Part shown: in pieces, positions 1-6,692 of the stretch
Layout of the letters: every line of letters starts with the position of its first letter
Position numbering within the stretch: the first letter of the stretch is position 1
NCBI GenBank assembly: GCA_002320485.1
Contig: DCKW01000056.1
Coordinates: forward strand, 1-17,518
Reading direction: 5' to 3'
DNA from: Micavibrio sp. UBA1664
GTDB lineage: Bacteria > Pseudomonadota > Alphaproteobacteria > Micavibrionales > UBA1664
DNA: 17,518 nt
Notes under the pieces: model-generated
What the model was told of the DNA's origin: nothing
The model's database searches: none
The model's input: only the letters and a program-made list of their open reading frames with translations
Translations under genes and position numbers: made by a program

Positions 1-1
1 T

Positions 2-1078
2 GAAAACGGCCGTTTGTCCAAACTTTTGACCTTTGACGGAACGGAGCGCAAGCCGGTCATTGAGGTTCGTGTCGGTGATATTATCTGTATTGCCGGCCTG
101 ACCAAAACTTCCGTTGCCGACACAATCGGCGCGCCAAGCTTGAAAGAGCCAGTGCCGTCTACACCAATCGACCCTCCAACCATGGCGGTTATGATTACCG
201 TGAATGATTCACCGTTCGCCGGTCAGGAAGGTAAAAAAGTTACCTCGACGATGATCCGCGACCGTTTGATGGCGGAAGCAGAAGTCAATGTCGCGATTAC
301 GTTTAATGAATCCGATGGCAAGGATGCGTTTGAAATTGGAGGGCGCGGCGAATTGCAATTGGGGGTATTGATCGAAACCATGCGCCGCGAGGGATTTGAG
401 TTAACAGTATCACGACCACGCGTTCTATTCCAAACCATCGACGGGCAAAAAATGGAGCCGATCGAGGAAGTGATTATCGATGTGGATGAGGAATATGCGT
501 CTTCTGTCGTTGATAAAATGAATCGCCGCAAGGCCGAGATGACAGACATGCGCTCTTCCGGTGTAGGTAAACAACGTATTTCATTTCTTGCGCCGTCACG
601 CGGTTTGATCGGATATCAATCCCAGTTTTTGACCGATACGCGCGGAACGGGAGTTCTGAACCGCTTGTTCCATTCCTATGCCCCGTACAAGGGAGAGATC
701 ACGGGACGACGTAACGGTGCGTTGATCGCATCCGAAACAGGGACGGCCGTGGCATACGCGATTTTCAACCTGCAAGACCGCGGTGCCATGTTTATCGGTC
801 ATCAAACGCCTGTCTACCAAGGAATGATTGTCGGGGAGCATAACCGCGAAAACGATCTGGAAATCAACGTGCTTAAAGGAAAAAAACTGACAAACATGCG
901 CGCATCAGGAAGTGATGAGGCAGTGACACTGGTTCCGCCACGCCGTATGTCTCTGGAGGATATGATGTCTTATATTAATGAGGACGAATTGCTGGAGGTT
1001 ACGCCGAAATCGCTTCGCCTACGTAAAAAATTCCTGCTGTCGCATGAACGGAAAAAGGCCAGCCGCGAAAGCGCCTGA
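2..1078 (+). CDS. typA: TypA/BipA translational GTPase, 3' part (5' end outside window)
   Basis: This is the C-terminal 358 residues of the ribosome-associated GTPase TypA/BipA, which acts on the 30S/70S ribosome in 50S assembly and stress adaptation (family knowledge). The open frame is already running at base 2 (E-N-G-R before the TTG at 14), so the TTG is not a start. The usual protein is about 600 residues, so the G domain and most of domain II are missing here. Visible parts are the end of the domain II beta barrel (KLLTFDGTERKPV, GDIICIAGL), the EF-G-like domain III (MTVN.SPFAGQEGKKVTS, GRGELQLGVLIETMRREGFE), domain V (EEVIIDVDEEY, RGLIGYQSQFLTDTRGTGVLN) and the TypA-specific C-terminal domain (GQTPVYQGMIVGEH-like stretch, LTNMRASGSDEAV, then a basic tail). 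No intrinsic terminator follows; the next gene starts 46 bases on. Confidence 0.96.
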   Translation, partial: ENGRLSKLLTFDGTERKPVIEVRVGDIICIAGLTKTSVADTIGAPSLKEPVPSTPIDPPTMAVMITVNDSPFAGQEGKKVTSTMIRDRLMAEAEVNVAITFNESDGKDAFEIGGRGELQLGVLIETMRREGFELTVSRPRVLFQTIDGQKMEPIEEVIIDVDEEYASSVVDKMNRRKAEMTDMRSSGVGKQRISFLAPSRGLIGYQSQFLTDTRGTGVLNRLFHSYAPYKGEITGRRNGALIASETGTAVAYAIFNLQDRGAMFIGHQTPVYQGMIVGEHNRENDLEINVLKGKKLTNMRASGSDEAVTLVPPRRMSLEDMMSYINEDELLEVTPKSLRLRKKFLLSHERKKASRESA

Positions 1079-1104
1079 TCATCTTTTTATTGAACTAAAA
1101 TAAC

Positions 1105-1134
1105 GCTTTGGACATAGTTACTCTATGTCCAAGC
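1105..1134 (+). promoter_or_regulatory. Hairpin enclosing the photolyase start codon
   Basis: TTGGACATAG (1108-1117) and CTATGTCCAA (1123-1132) are perfect reverse complements around the five-base loop TTACT. GC (1105-1106) can extend the stem to GC (1133-1134) with one bulged T. The ATG at 1125 lies in the descending arm, so in mRNA the start codon would be base-paired. There is no T-run after the stem, so it is a poor match to a terminator of typA. No clear Shine-Dalgarno sequence precedes the ATG. Control of translation initiation is inferred; a DNA-binding palindrome is the alternative. Confidence 0.6.
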
Positions 1135-2660
1135 CTCATGCGCGAAATCTTATCATCATTCTGGGGGATCAGCTGTCCCATGATATCACCTCATTACAAG
1201 ATTTTGACGTCCAACAGGATGCTATATGGATGTGCGAAGTGCGCGAGGAGGCGACCTACGTCAAGCATCATAAAAAAAAGATCGCCTTTCTGTTTTCCGC
1301 CATGCGCCATTTTGCACATGAGTTAAGGGAAAAGGGTTTCAAGATCCACTATACTTACTATCACGATGCAGATAATGCCGGATCGTTTGATGGTGAAGTT
1401 GGGCGCGCGATTGAATATTTCTCTCCAGAAAAAATCATTGTAACTGCCCCCGGTGAATACAGGGTGTGGGAATCCATTAAAAACTGGGAAAAAAAATTCA
1501 ATATTCCGGTGAAGGTACGTAAAGACGATCGTTTTTTCTCGACAGTGAAAGAATTCGTTGAGTGGGGAGAGGATTATAAAACGTTGCGCATGGAAAATTT
1601 CTACCGCCATATGCGCAAAAAACATAACATTTTGATAGATGGCGATGACCCAGTTGGCGGACAGTGGAATTTTGACAAGGAAAACCGCAAACCGCCAAAA
1701 GAAGATATGAATCCCCCGTCGCCTTACATGGCCCAAATAGATGACATTACAAAAGAATGTATGAATTTGGTGGCTGAAGAATTTTCCGATCACTTCGGCG
1801 ATCTCGAACCGTTTTACTTTGCGGTTACTCGTGACCAAGCCCTCTACGCCCTAGATAAATTTATTAACGAAAGATTGCCGAAATTCGGGACATATCAGGA
1901 TGCCATGGTTGAGGGAAAACCATGGATGTTTCACGCTCATTTAAGTTTTTACTTGAATTGCGGACTGTTAAGCGCGCGCGAGGTTGTTGAAAAAGCCGAG
2001 AAAGCCTATCATGATGGTCATGCGCCGATTAATGCGGTTGAAGGTTTCATTCGCCAGATTTTGGGATGGCGGGAATATATTCGGGGTGTGTATTGGTCGC
2101 AAATGCCTGATTATGCTGATAAAAATGCCTTAAATTCCCGACGTGATCTTCCGTCTTTTTTCTGGGATGCAAAAACCGATATGAACTGCCTGAAACAATG
2201 TGTCGGTGAAACATATCAAAATGCCTATGCGCATCATATCCAACGCCTCATGATTATAGGCAATTTTTGTTTGTTGGCCGGCTTGGATGTAAAACAGGTC
2301 AATGAATGGTATCTTCTGGTTTATGCTGATGCCTATGAGTGGGTTGAAATGCCGAATGTGACGGGCATGATTTTGTATGCTGATGACGGTCTTCTCGGCT
2401 CAAAACCTTATGCGGCGAGCGCATCCTATATCAATAAAATGTCGGATTACTGTAAAAATTGTGCATATGACCCCAACGATAGAGAAGGGGAGAAAGCCTG
2501 CCCGTTTAATTATCTTTATTGGGATTTTTTCATGCGTCACGAGGAAAAGTTCAAGAGTAATCATCGTCTGGGATTTACCTACTCCAATCTTGCTAAAATG
2601 GATGATGACTTGAAATCTCTTTTGCGGGAAAAGGCCGAAAAGTTTTTATCGTCACTTTAA
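1125..2660 (+). CDS. phrB: FeS-cluster (6-4) photolyase / bacterial cryptochrome (PhrB/CryB type)
   Basis: This 511-residue flavoprotein belongs to the FeS-BCP (CryPro) branch of the cryptochrome/photolyase family. Characterised members carry FAD, a lumazine antenna and a [4Fe-4S] cluster and repair (6-4) photoproducts with light, or act as photoreceptors. The N-terminal antenna domain starts with LIIILGDQLS (9-18) and has HHKKKIAFLFSAMRHFA (48-64). The four cluster cysteines fit Cys355, Cys443, Cys446 and Cys459; the last three have the C-x2-C-x12-C spacing of Agrobacterium PhrB, with a constant offset of five residues from it. Equivalents of its active-site histidines (YAHHIQRL, His370/371), of Tyr424 (Tyr429) and of electron-transfer Trp342/Trp390 (Trp347/Trp395) are present. 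All key residues are intact, so it should be active. The ATG at 1125 gives the N-terminus expected for the family but lies in a hairpin. An orphan gene follows after 37 bases. Confidence 0.95.
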   Translation: MSKPHARNLIIILGDQLSHDITSLQDFDVQQDAIWMCEVREEATYVKHHKKKIAFLFSAMRHFAHELREKGFKIHYTYYHDADNAGSFDGEVGRAIEYFSPEKIIVTAPGEYRVWESIKNWEKKFNIPVKVRKDDRFFSTVKEFVEWGEDYKTLRMENFYRHMRKKHNILIDGDDPVGGQWNFDKENRKPPKEDMNPPSPYMAQIDDITKECMNLVAEEFSDHFGDLEPFYFAVTRDQALYALDKFINERLPKFGTYQDAMVEGKPWMFHAHLSFYLNCGLLSAREVVEKAEKAYHDGHAPINAVEGFIRQILGWREYIRGVYWSQMPDYADKNALNSRRDLPSFFWDAKTDMNCLKQCVGETYQNAYAHHIQRLMIIGNFCLLAGLDVKQVNEWYLLVYADAYEWVEMPNVTGMILYADDGLLGSKPYAASASYINKMSDYCKNCAYDPNDREGEKACPFNYLYWDFFMRHEEKFKSNHRLGFTYSNLAKMDDDLKSLLREKAEKFLSSL

Positions 2661-2662
2661 AA

Positions 2663-2692
2663 TTGACATATTTTATGGATTGTAGTAGTTAT
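2663..2692 (+). promoter_or_regulatory. Candidate promoter upstream of the 235-residue gene
   Basis: A perfect -35 hexamer TTGACA lies at 2663-2668, directly after the photolyase stop. A weak -10 (AGTTAT, 2687-2692, three of six matches) follows at an 18-base spacing. If used, transcription would begin at about the ATG at 2698, giving a leaderless or nearly leaderless mRNA. The -10 match is poor, so read-through from the photolyase gene is equally possible. Confidence 0.25.
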
Positions 2693-2697
2693 GAGCG

Positions 2698-3405
2698 ATG
2701 AAAACTCCCTCTTTAAACAGGAAGAATTGGGAAGCAGCCGGACAAAACCCTAATGCCCCGGTTTTTGCACCGCATCTTTGGAATGACAGTGTAAACGGTC
2801 TTGATAATTACCGCAATTTTACGGTTAAAGTCCTCGGCGTGGATTTCCTTGAAAATAGAGATGATTTTTACGATCATTTGGATTACATGTCCCTGCGTTT
2901 CGGATTATATGATGATGCTGCCAATGCGACCTTGTTTGATTTGCCGATTCTTACAGTCAGGCAATGGAAAGAGGAATTTGTAGCAGCCTTTAACACAGTT
3001 CAATTCAGTAATAATTGTTACAGCTATATCTGGAATGATCATAGTTTGAAAATGCCCGGTGCGAAGCCGCATATCGGGTATCGTTTAGGGACTAATGCCA
3101 ATGTCCGTGACTTACCGGATATGATGCATATTCTGGAACAGGAAGGGATGCGCTATCACGGTAAATCATTACCTCCCGTGAAAGACGGGTTTTATACCGC
3201 CGCCCTATTCGTAAAACTGGATGAAGCGAGACAAGTCAAAGATTTTCATTGGCTTCGTGAAGATCGCACACGATCCTACTCGCATAAAAAAGGGTTTGAT
3301 CCCATTGAAAACAGGACAAAGGATGGCCGATCTATAACGCACCCGGAATTAATCGTTCCCAAAACTTATAGATTCCAAGGATTTCTTTATACGCCTGCGC
3401 GCTAA
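2698..3405 (+). CDS. Uncharacterised 235-residue soluble protein
   Basis: I do not recognise this family. The protein has no signal peptide or membrane segment, is rich in aromatic residues and Asn/Asp, and has a single cysteine (SNNCYSY, near residue 107). Stretches that look ordered include VKVLGVDFLENRDDFYDHLDYMSLRFGLYDD (about 44-74, acidic and aromatic), KPHIGYRLGTNANVRDLPDMMHILEQEGMRYHG (about 124-156) and a C-terminal YRFQGFLYTP. An in-frame TGA at 2692 fixes the start at or after the ATG at 2698; only a weak GAG precedes it. It lies 37 bases after the photolyase on the same strand, so the two may be co-transcribed, but a link to light or repair is inference. Its TAA interlocks with the stop codon of the convergent DUF4345-like gene. 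Codon use resembles the neighbours, and the intact frame supports a real gene. Confidence 0.85.
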   Translation: MKTPSLNRKNWEAAGQNPNAPVFAPHLWNDSVNGLDNYRNFTVKVLGVDFLENRDDFYDHLDYMSLRFGLYDDAANATLFDLPILTVRQWKEEFVAAFNTVQFSNNCYSYIWNDHSLKMPGAKPHIGYRLGTNANVRDLPDMMHILEQEGMRYHGKSLPPVKDGFYTAALFVKLDEARQVKDFHWLREDRTRSYSHKKGFDPIENRTKDGRSITHPELIVPKTYRFQGFLYTPAR

Positions 3406-3791
3406 TTATTAATCTTTATTTTCGATTGCCATAGACAAATTAATGGTGTGATGACAAGCTCCATGATCAAAGCAAACGCGATTGAGGGGCTGAACTCATT
3501 GTGCATGATCACACCATAAAACCGTGCCAAACCGCCAATAAAAACAAGCATCGTTAAAAGCCTGACTTCTGTGGTGCGGCGCTCAATGCTTGGGATGCAA
3601 GCCCAGAAGGCAAGGCCGATTGCCAGTAACAACCCCGACAAATAATGGATGTGATTGTACGACAAAACGGGCTGAATACCGCCAATTTCGGCATCATAAA
3701 ATATGCCGTACCCGCCTGCAAACACGGGGACACACGCGGCAACGGCAATTGCAATTTGTAATAATGCTCTGGATTTGAAAATGAATGTCAT
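3402..3791 (-). CDS. DUF4345-like small integral membrane protein
   Basis: The 129-residue product has about four hydrophobic helices: roughly 9-30 (LLQIAIAVAACVPVFAG), 45-68 (HIHYLSGLLLAIGLAFWACI), 76-97 (EVRLLTMLVFIGGLARFYGV) and 103-122. The H-Y-L-S-G-L stretch, IPSIERRTTEVRLLTMLVFIGGLAR and the overall length match my memory of the DUF4345 family, whose function is unknown. It probably sits in the inner membrane. Its TAG stop overlaps the TAA of the convergent 235-residue gene by two bases. No strong Shine-Dalgarno sequence precedes the ATG; the AT-rich stretch upstream (3792-3912) probably holds its promoter and that of the small ORF on the other strand. Confidence 0.8.
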   Translation of the reverse strand: MTFIFKSRALLQIAIAVAACVPVFAGGYGIFYDAEIGGIQPVLSYNHIHYLSGLLLAIGLAFWACIPSIERRTTEVRLLTMLVFIGGLARFYGVIMHNEFSPSIAFALIMELVITPLICLWQSKIKINN

Positions 3792-3851
3792 GTTCTGTGA
3801 AGAGATATATTTATGATTTCGTTAGGCAAGATTTCATAAATTAATAATTTG

Positions 3852-3880
3852 TTGCACAGGAAGAAAATAATATGTAATTT
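3852..3880 (+). promoter_or_regulatory. Candidate promoter in AT-rich gap
   Basis: TTGCAC (3852-3857) and TAATTT (3875-3880) are separated by 17 bases in the very AT-rich gap after the DUF4345-like gene. They point toward the small plus-strand ORF. Four of six and three of six consensus matches in AT-rich DNA are only suggestive. Confidence 0.22.
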
Positions 3881-3978
3881 TAAATCATAGTTTAATATAA
3901 AGAGTGATTGTAATGCTTGGAATTTTTTCATCTTTAAAAGTATTAACTTTGGATTTTAACTTAAAATGTGGAGGTAGA

Positions 3979-4080
3979 GTGGGTAAAACCACCCATGAGC
4001 AACGTGAAGCCGAAACAAAAAAATCCATGGAAAAACATGAAAAACACAGGCGTAAATATGCCGGTATTTTGAGATCTTAA
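3979..4080 (+). CDS. Possible small basic protein, 33 residues (or 55 from an upstream ATG)
   Basis: GGAGG (3970-3974) stands four bases before a GTG at 3979. This opens a 33-codon frame rich in Lys, Glu, Arg and His (THEQREAETKKSMEKHEKHR), which looks like a short charged helix. The same frame is open from an ATG at 3913, giving 55 residues with a hydrophobic start (MLGIFSSLKVLTLDF), but that ATG has no good ribosome binding site. The TAA interlocks with the rlmJ stop codon, as happens at two other convergent junctions here, and this supports a real gene. The function is unknown. The charged, non-random composition and the Shine-Dalgarno sequence are the only positive evidence; it could be untranslated. 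Confidence 0.45.
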   Translation: MGKTTHEQREAETKKSMEKHEKHRRKYAGILRS

Positions 4081-4817
4081 TGATTTAGCCACGGCATATT
4101 GATAACATAAAGGCCCGATCCTTTAAGGCGGTGATTATTCAGTCCTGTATCAAACAAGACTTCATTCTTATGATTTTTTGGAAAATCCATTCTTTCAAGT
4201 GCGTCAATCATGGCCTCATGTGCACCGCTTGGCAAAATTGGATACCACAGGATAATAACTCCTACATTCCATTTTTTGTGAATTTGCGCGATAAAATCGG
4301 GGATTGCGTCATATTCGGCTTTCACCTCATAGGACGGGTCGATCATCAGCACCCCGCGACGCGGTGTCGGCGGACATAGTTTCAGGGCGTGTTTCAATCC
4401 GTCAGCATGATACAGTGTGACCCGTTTATCAGGCGCAATTGCTTTTTCCAGATGTTTAAATTCCTGAGGATGTAATTCGCATAAATGTAAATAATCACAA
4501 GGCCTTAACAACGTTTTGGCAATCATCGGCGAGCCGGGATAGGATGAGGGCCCATAACGGGTCTTTGCTATCTTAATGACACGGTCATAATCGTCATCCA
4601 GTGTACCCGTATCAGTTTGTAAAATGCCGGCCCTTGCCTCGCCGGTTTTTTCAGCCTCGACAGAGGACAGGTCATAAATTGCTCGCCCGCTATGTGTTTC
4701 GATATAGGTTAAGGGCTTGTCCTTTTTGACCATGACGGCAAGTAGTTTCGCCAGAAATTCATGTTTATGAATATCAGCCTTGTTTCCCGCATGATAGGCA
4801 TGTTGATAGGATAGCAT
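4077..4817 (-). CDS. rlmJ: 23S rRNA (adenine(2030)-N6)-methyltransferase RlmJ
   Basis: RlmJ transfers a methyl group from S-adenosylmethionine to N6 of A2030 in 23S rRNA. The diagnostic N-terminus MLSYQHAYHAGNKADIHKH matches the E. coli MLSYRHSFHAGN-ADVLKH, with the conserved Tyr4, His6 and Lys18. The SAM-site stretch YIETHSGRAIYDL (38-50), YPGSPMIA (93-100), ELHPQEF (114-120) and the catalytic motif IV (160-163) follow. Motif IV reads D-P-S-Y rather than the E. coli D-P-P-Y; Asp160 corresponds to E. coli Asp164. The 246 residues are shorter than the roughly 280 of E. coli, mostly at the C-terminus. The gene stands alone, divergent from the helicase gene and convergent with the small ORF. The ribosome binding site before the ATG is weak. 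Confidence 0.93.
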   Translation of the reverse strand: MLSYQHAYHAGNKADIHKHEFLAKLLAVMVKKDKPLTYIETHSGRAIYDLSSVEAEKTGEARAGILQTDTGTLDDDYDRVIKIAKTRYGPSSYPGSPMIAKTLLRPCDYLHLCELHPQEFKHLEKAIAPDKRVTLYHADGLKHALKLCPPTPRRGVLMIDPSYEVKAEYDAIPDFIAQIHKKWNVGVIILWYPILPSGAHEAMIDALERMDFPKNHKNEVLFDTGLNNHRLKGSGLYVINMPWLNH

Positions 4818-4870
4818 GTGTTTTAAATACCTATAAATTTTATGAAAGTGTAGCCGTTTTTGTAATTTTC

Positions 4871-4899
4871 TTGACTTTATTCTTTTGAGGTGTCATAAA
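4871..4899 (+). promoter_or_regulatory. Candidate helicase promoter
   Basis: TTGACT (4871-4876, five of six) and CATAAA (4894-4899, four of six) are separated by exactly 17 bases. Transcription from here would give the RNA helicase mRNA a leader of about 165 bases. Long leaders are common for cold-inducible DEAD-box helicases, but I see no convincing conserved element in this one. Confidence 0.45.
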
Positions 4900-5071
4900 G
4901 CGCGTCAATGAAGCGGTTTTATAAGCAACGCTTCGCCCTATGAGTGTCGAGCTTGCCCCGAATCATCGTATGTGATGTCTTTCTTGCAGAGTTCAAATTT
5001 ATAGCCGGCCAATAAATGGCCCTCCGCGAAAGATGCGGGATAATTTGCTTTGTTATATGAAAGAAAAGATC

Positions 5072-6553
5072 ATGACGACTTTTAAAGAGTTCGGCCTGTC
5101 CGAACGACTCCTTCACACACTTGATGCTATCGGTTTTAAAGAGGCAACCCCGATTCAGGAAGCGGCCATTCCAAAGGCTTTGGAAGGCCGCGATATTTTG
5201 GGCTCCGCCCAAACAGGTACAGGAAAAACGGGTGCGTTTTCCATTCCGATGATCGAATATTTACTGCAAAACCCGACAAAAATTGCGCTTGTTTTAACGC
5301 CCACGCGGGAGCTGGCAAAACAGGTTTTGGACAATATTCATTCCATGGCCAGTAAAAAAAGCGGCATTAAAACCGCATTTATTATTGGTGGCGAGCCATA
5401 CGGTAAACAATTTGCGCAATTGCGCGCCCGTCCGCGTGTTATTGTCGGCACGCCGGGTCGTATTAACGACCACCTTGATAAAGAAAGCATTGATTTAAGC
5501 GATTGCGGTTTTCTGGTTTTGGATGAAACAGACCGTATGTTGGACATGGGTTTTGGCGTACAGTTGGATCGTATTAACAAACATTTGCCGGCTGAACGTC
5601 AAACATTGTTGTTTTCCGCAACTATGCCAGCAAATATTATGGACCTTGCGCGGAAATATCTAAATAATCCGGAGCGTATTTCCATCGGCGAAATGAATGT
5701 TGTCGCCCCCAAAATCAAAACAGAGATTGTCCGTATCGCACATGATAAAAAGCATGATGAGATGGTGCGCCAATTGCACGAGCGCGAGGGAACGGTCATT
5801 ATTTTCGTTAAAACAAAATTCGGAACCGAAAAAATGGCGAAACGCCTGCGTGAAGACGGGTTTACTGCCGATGCCCTTCACGGGGATTTGCGTCAGCGTA
5901 AGCGCGATCAGGTGATGCAGGCCTTCCGCAATAAAAAATTCAGAATTTTATGCGCGACCGATATTGCAGCACGAGGATTGGATGTCCCGCATATCGAACA
6001 TGTGATTAACCATGACCTTCCACAGGTTGCCGAGGATTATATCCACCGTATGGGCCGCACGGCTCGTGCCGGAGCAGAGGGGTCGGCATTATGTTTCATC
6101 TCCCCTGCGGATAACGGCAAGTGGCGCGAGATTGAAAAATTATTGGGCATTAAATCCAACGATAATCAGGGTGAAGGACGCCGCAATCACCGTGGTAGTG
6201 CAGGGAATGGTAAGAAAAAAGTGTTTGCCAAGAAGCCGCGATGGAGCAAAGACCGCAAGGAAACAGCGGACAAATCACAATCCTTCGCTCATAAATCCAG
6301 ATCGTCAGGTGATAAGGTCAAAAAAGCCGGAGATAAAGCTAAAAAATTTGAAGGTAAATCAAAGCAGTTTGGCGATAAAACCAAGCCATCAAGTGAGAAG
6401 GCAAAATCTTTCGGTGGTAAAAGAAAATTTGTCGACGATAAAAATAAGGCTGGTGGCGATAAATCGAAATCGGCTAACGGCAAACCCTTTTATAAAGCCA
6501 AAAAGACAAATTCAAATCCGTTTCAAGGCAGAAAAGGAAAAAAAGTGGCTTGA
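5072..6553 (+). CDS. DEAD-box family ATP-dependent RNA helicase, RhlE-like, with DETD box and heptad-repeat tail
   Basis: This ATP-dependent RNA-unwinding enzyme would act in ribosome assembly or mRNA decay, possibly with the RNase E encoded downstream. Numbered from the ATG at 5072, the core shows the Q motif (FGLSERLLHTLDAIGFKEATPIQ, 7-29), motif I AQTGTGKTG (46-54), PTRELA (77-82), TPGR (127-130), motif II (151-154), SAT (182-184), HGD (270-272), ARGLDVP and HRMGRTAR. Motif II reads D-E-T-D, not D-E-A-D. From about residue 365 the protein is a basic, probably disordered tail, with tandem seven-residue repeats at 397-473 and a basic end (GRKGKKVA). In-frame ATGs at 5033 and 5057 would lengthen the N-terminus; 5072 gives the usual family start (MTTFKEFGLS), and no start has a strong ribosome binding site. 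The core resembles RhlE more than DeaD or RhlB. Confidence 0.93.
   Translation: MTTFKEFGLSERLLHTLDAIGFKEATPIQEAAIPKALEGRDILGSAQTGTGKTGAFSIPMIEYLLQNPTKIALVLTPTRELAKQVLDNIHSMASKKSGIKTAFIIGGEPYGKQFAQLRARPRVIVGTPGRINDHLDKESIDLSDCGFLVLDETDRMLDMGFGVQLDRINKHLPAERQTLLFSATMPANIMDLARKYLNNPERISIGEMNVVAPKIKTEIVRIAHDKKHDEMVRQLHEREGTVIIFVKTKFGTEKMAKRLREDGFTADALHGDLRQRKRDQVMQAFRNKKFRILCATDIAARGLDVPHIEHVINHDLPQVAEDYIHRMGRTARAGAEGSALCFISPADNGKWREIEKLLGIKSNDNQGEGRRNHRGSAGNGKKKVFAKKPRWSKDRKETADKSQSFAHKSRSSGDKVKKAGDKAKKFEGKSKQFGDKTKPSSEKAKSFGGKRKFVDDKNKAGGDKSKSANGKPFYKAKKTNSNPFQGRKGKKVA
6260..6490 (+). repeat. Eleven degenerate 21-base repeats encoding lysine heptads
   Basis: Helicase residues 397-473 divide without gaps into eleven seven-residue units of pattern x-x-G-D-K-x-K. 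Examples are SSGDKVK, KAGDKAK, QFGDKTK, AGGDKSK. Lys is present at position 5 of every unit, and Lys or Arg at position 7 of nine. Position 2 is often Phe, Ala or Ser. The DNA has diverged, so this is an old or selected protein repeat rather than a recent expansion. Confidence 0.8.
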
Positions 6554-6589
6554 TTAAATTGTTAAAAAACAGGTTTGTACAATGAAAAT

Positions 6590-6598
6590 TGCTATAAA
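6590..6598 (+). promoter_or_regulatory. Candidate extended -10 promoter of the acidic exported protein gene
   Basis: TGCTATAAA (6590-6598) reads as an extended -10 (TG-n-TATAAA), with no good -35 at the normal distance. A start near 6605 would place the 6623-6657 hairpin close to the 5' end of the mRNA. A perfect TTGACA at 6600-6605 is another possible element, but only weak -10 candidates (TATCTC at 15 bases) follow it. Confidence 0.35.
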
Positions 6599-6622
6599 AT
6601 TGACACAATTTAATTCATAATA

Positions 6623-6657
6623 TCTCTCACTCAATACCCGGGAGGGGATGTGAGAGA
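6623..6657 (+). promoter_or_regulatory. Two-tier 5' UTR hairpin
   Basis: TCTCTCAC (6623-6630) and GTGAGAGA (6650-6657) are perfect reverse complements. Within the 19-base loop, CCC (6637-6639) can pair with a downstream GGG, giving a second stem. The element ends 35 bases before the ATG and has no T-run, so it does not look like a terminator of the helicase gene. A stabilising 5' hairpin or a protein-binding leader element is the likely role. Confidence 0.55.
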
Positions 6658-6692
6658 AACAACTTAATATAAATATAAAAGGACTATAACAA

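Noticed and set aside
1079..1124. Possible terminator after typA
   Set aside because: A TGATCA palindrome and a short T-rich stretch follow the stop, but no stem of useful length precedes the T-run.
1323..1838. Minus-strand ORF of 171 codons within the photolyase gene
   Set aside because: It is antisense to a well-conserved photolyase coding region and has no recognisable domain.
2691..2753. Twenty-codon ORF starting seven bases before the 235-residue gene
   Set aside because: It has no ribosome binding site and could arise by chance. An upstream-ORF role is possible but unsupported.
5007..5038. Small hairpins before the helicase start (GGCC-N7-GGCC; CCGC-N7-GCGG)
   Set aside because: Stems of four pairs are expected by chance. 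They weakly argue against the ATG at 5033 as a start but are not claimed as a leader element.
4919..5212. Minus-strand ORF of 97 codons overlapping the helicase start
   Set aside because: It has no ribosome binding site or recognisable domain, and half of it is antisense to the conserved helicase Q motif.
6012..6557. Second open plus-strand frame of 181 codons inside the helicase gene
   Set aside because: It arises from the lysine-rich repeats read out of frame, has no ribosome binding site and ends next to the helicase stop. No sign of a programmed frameshift was seen.
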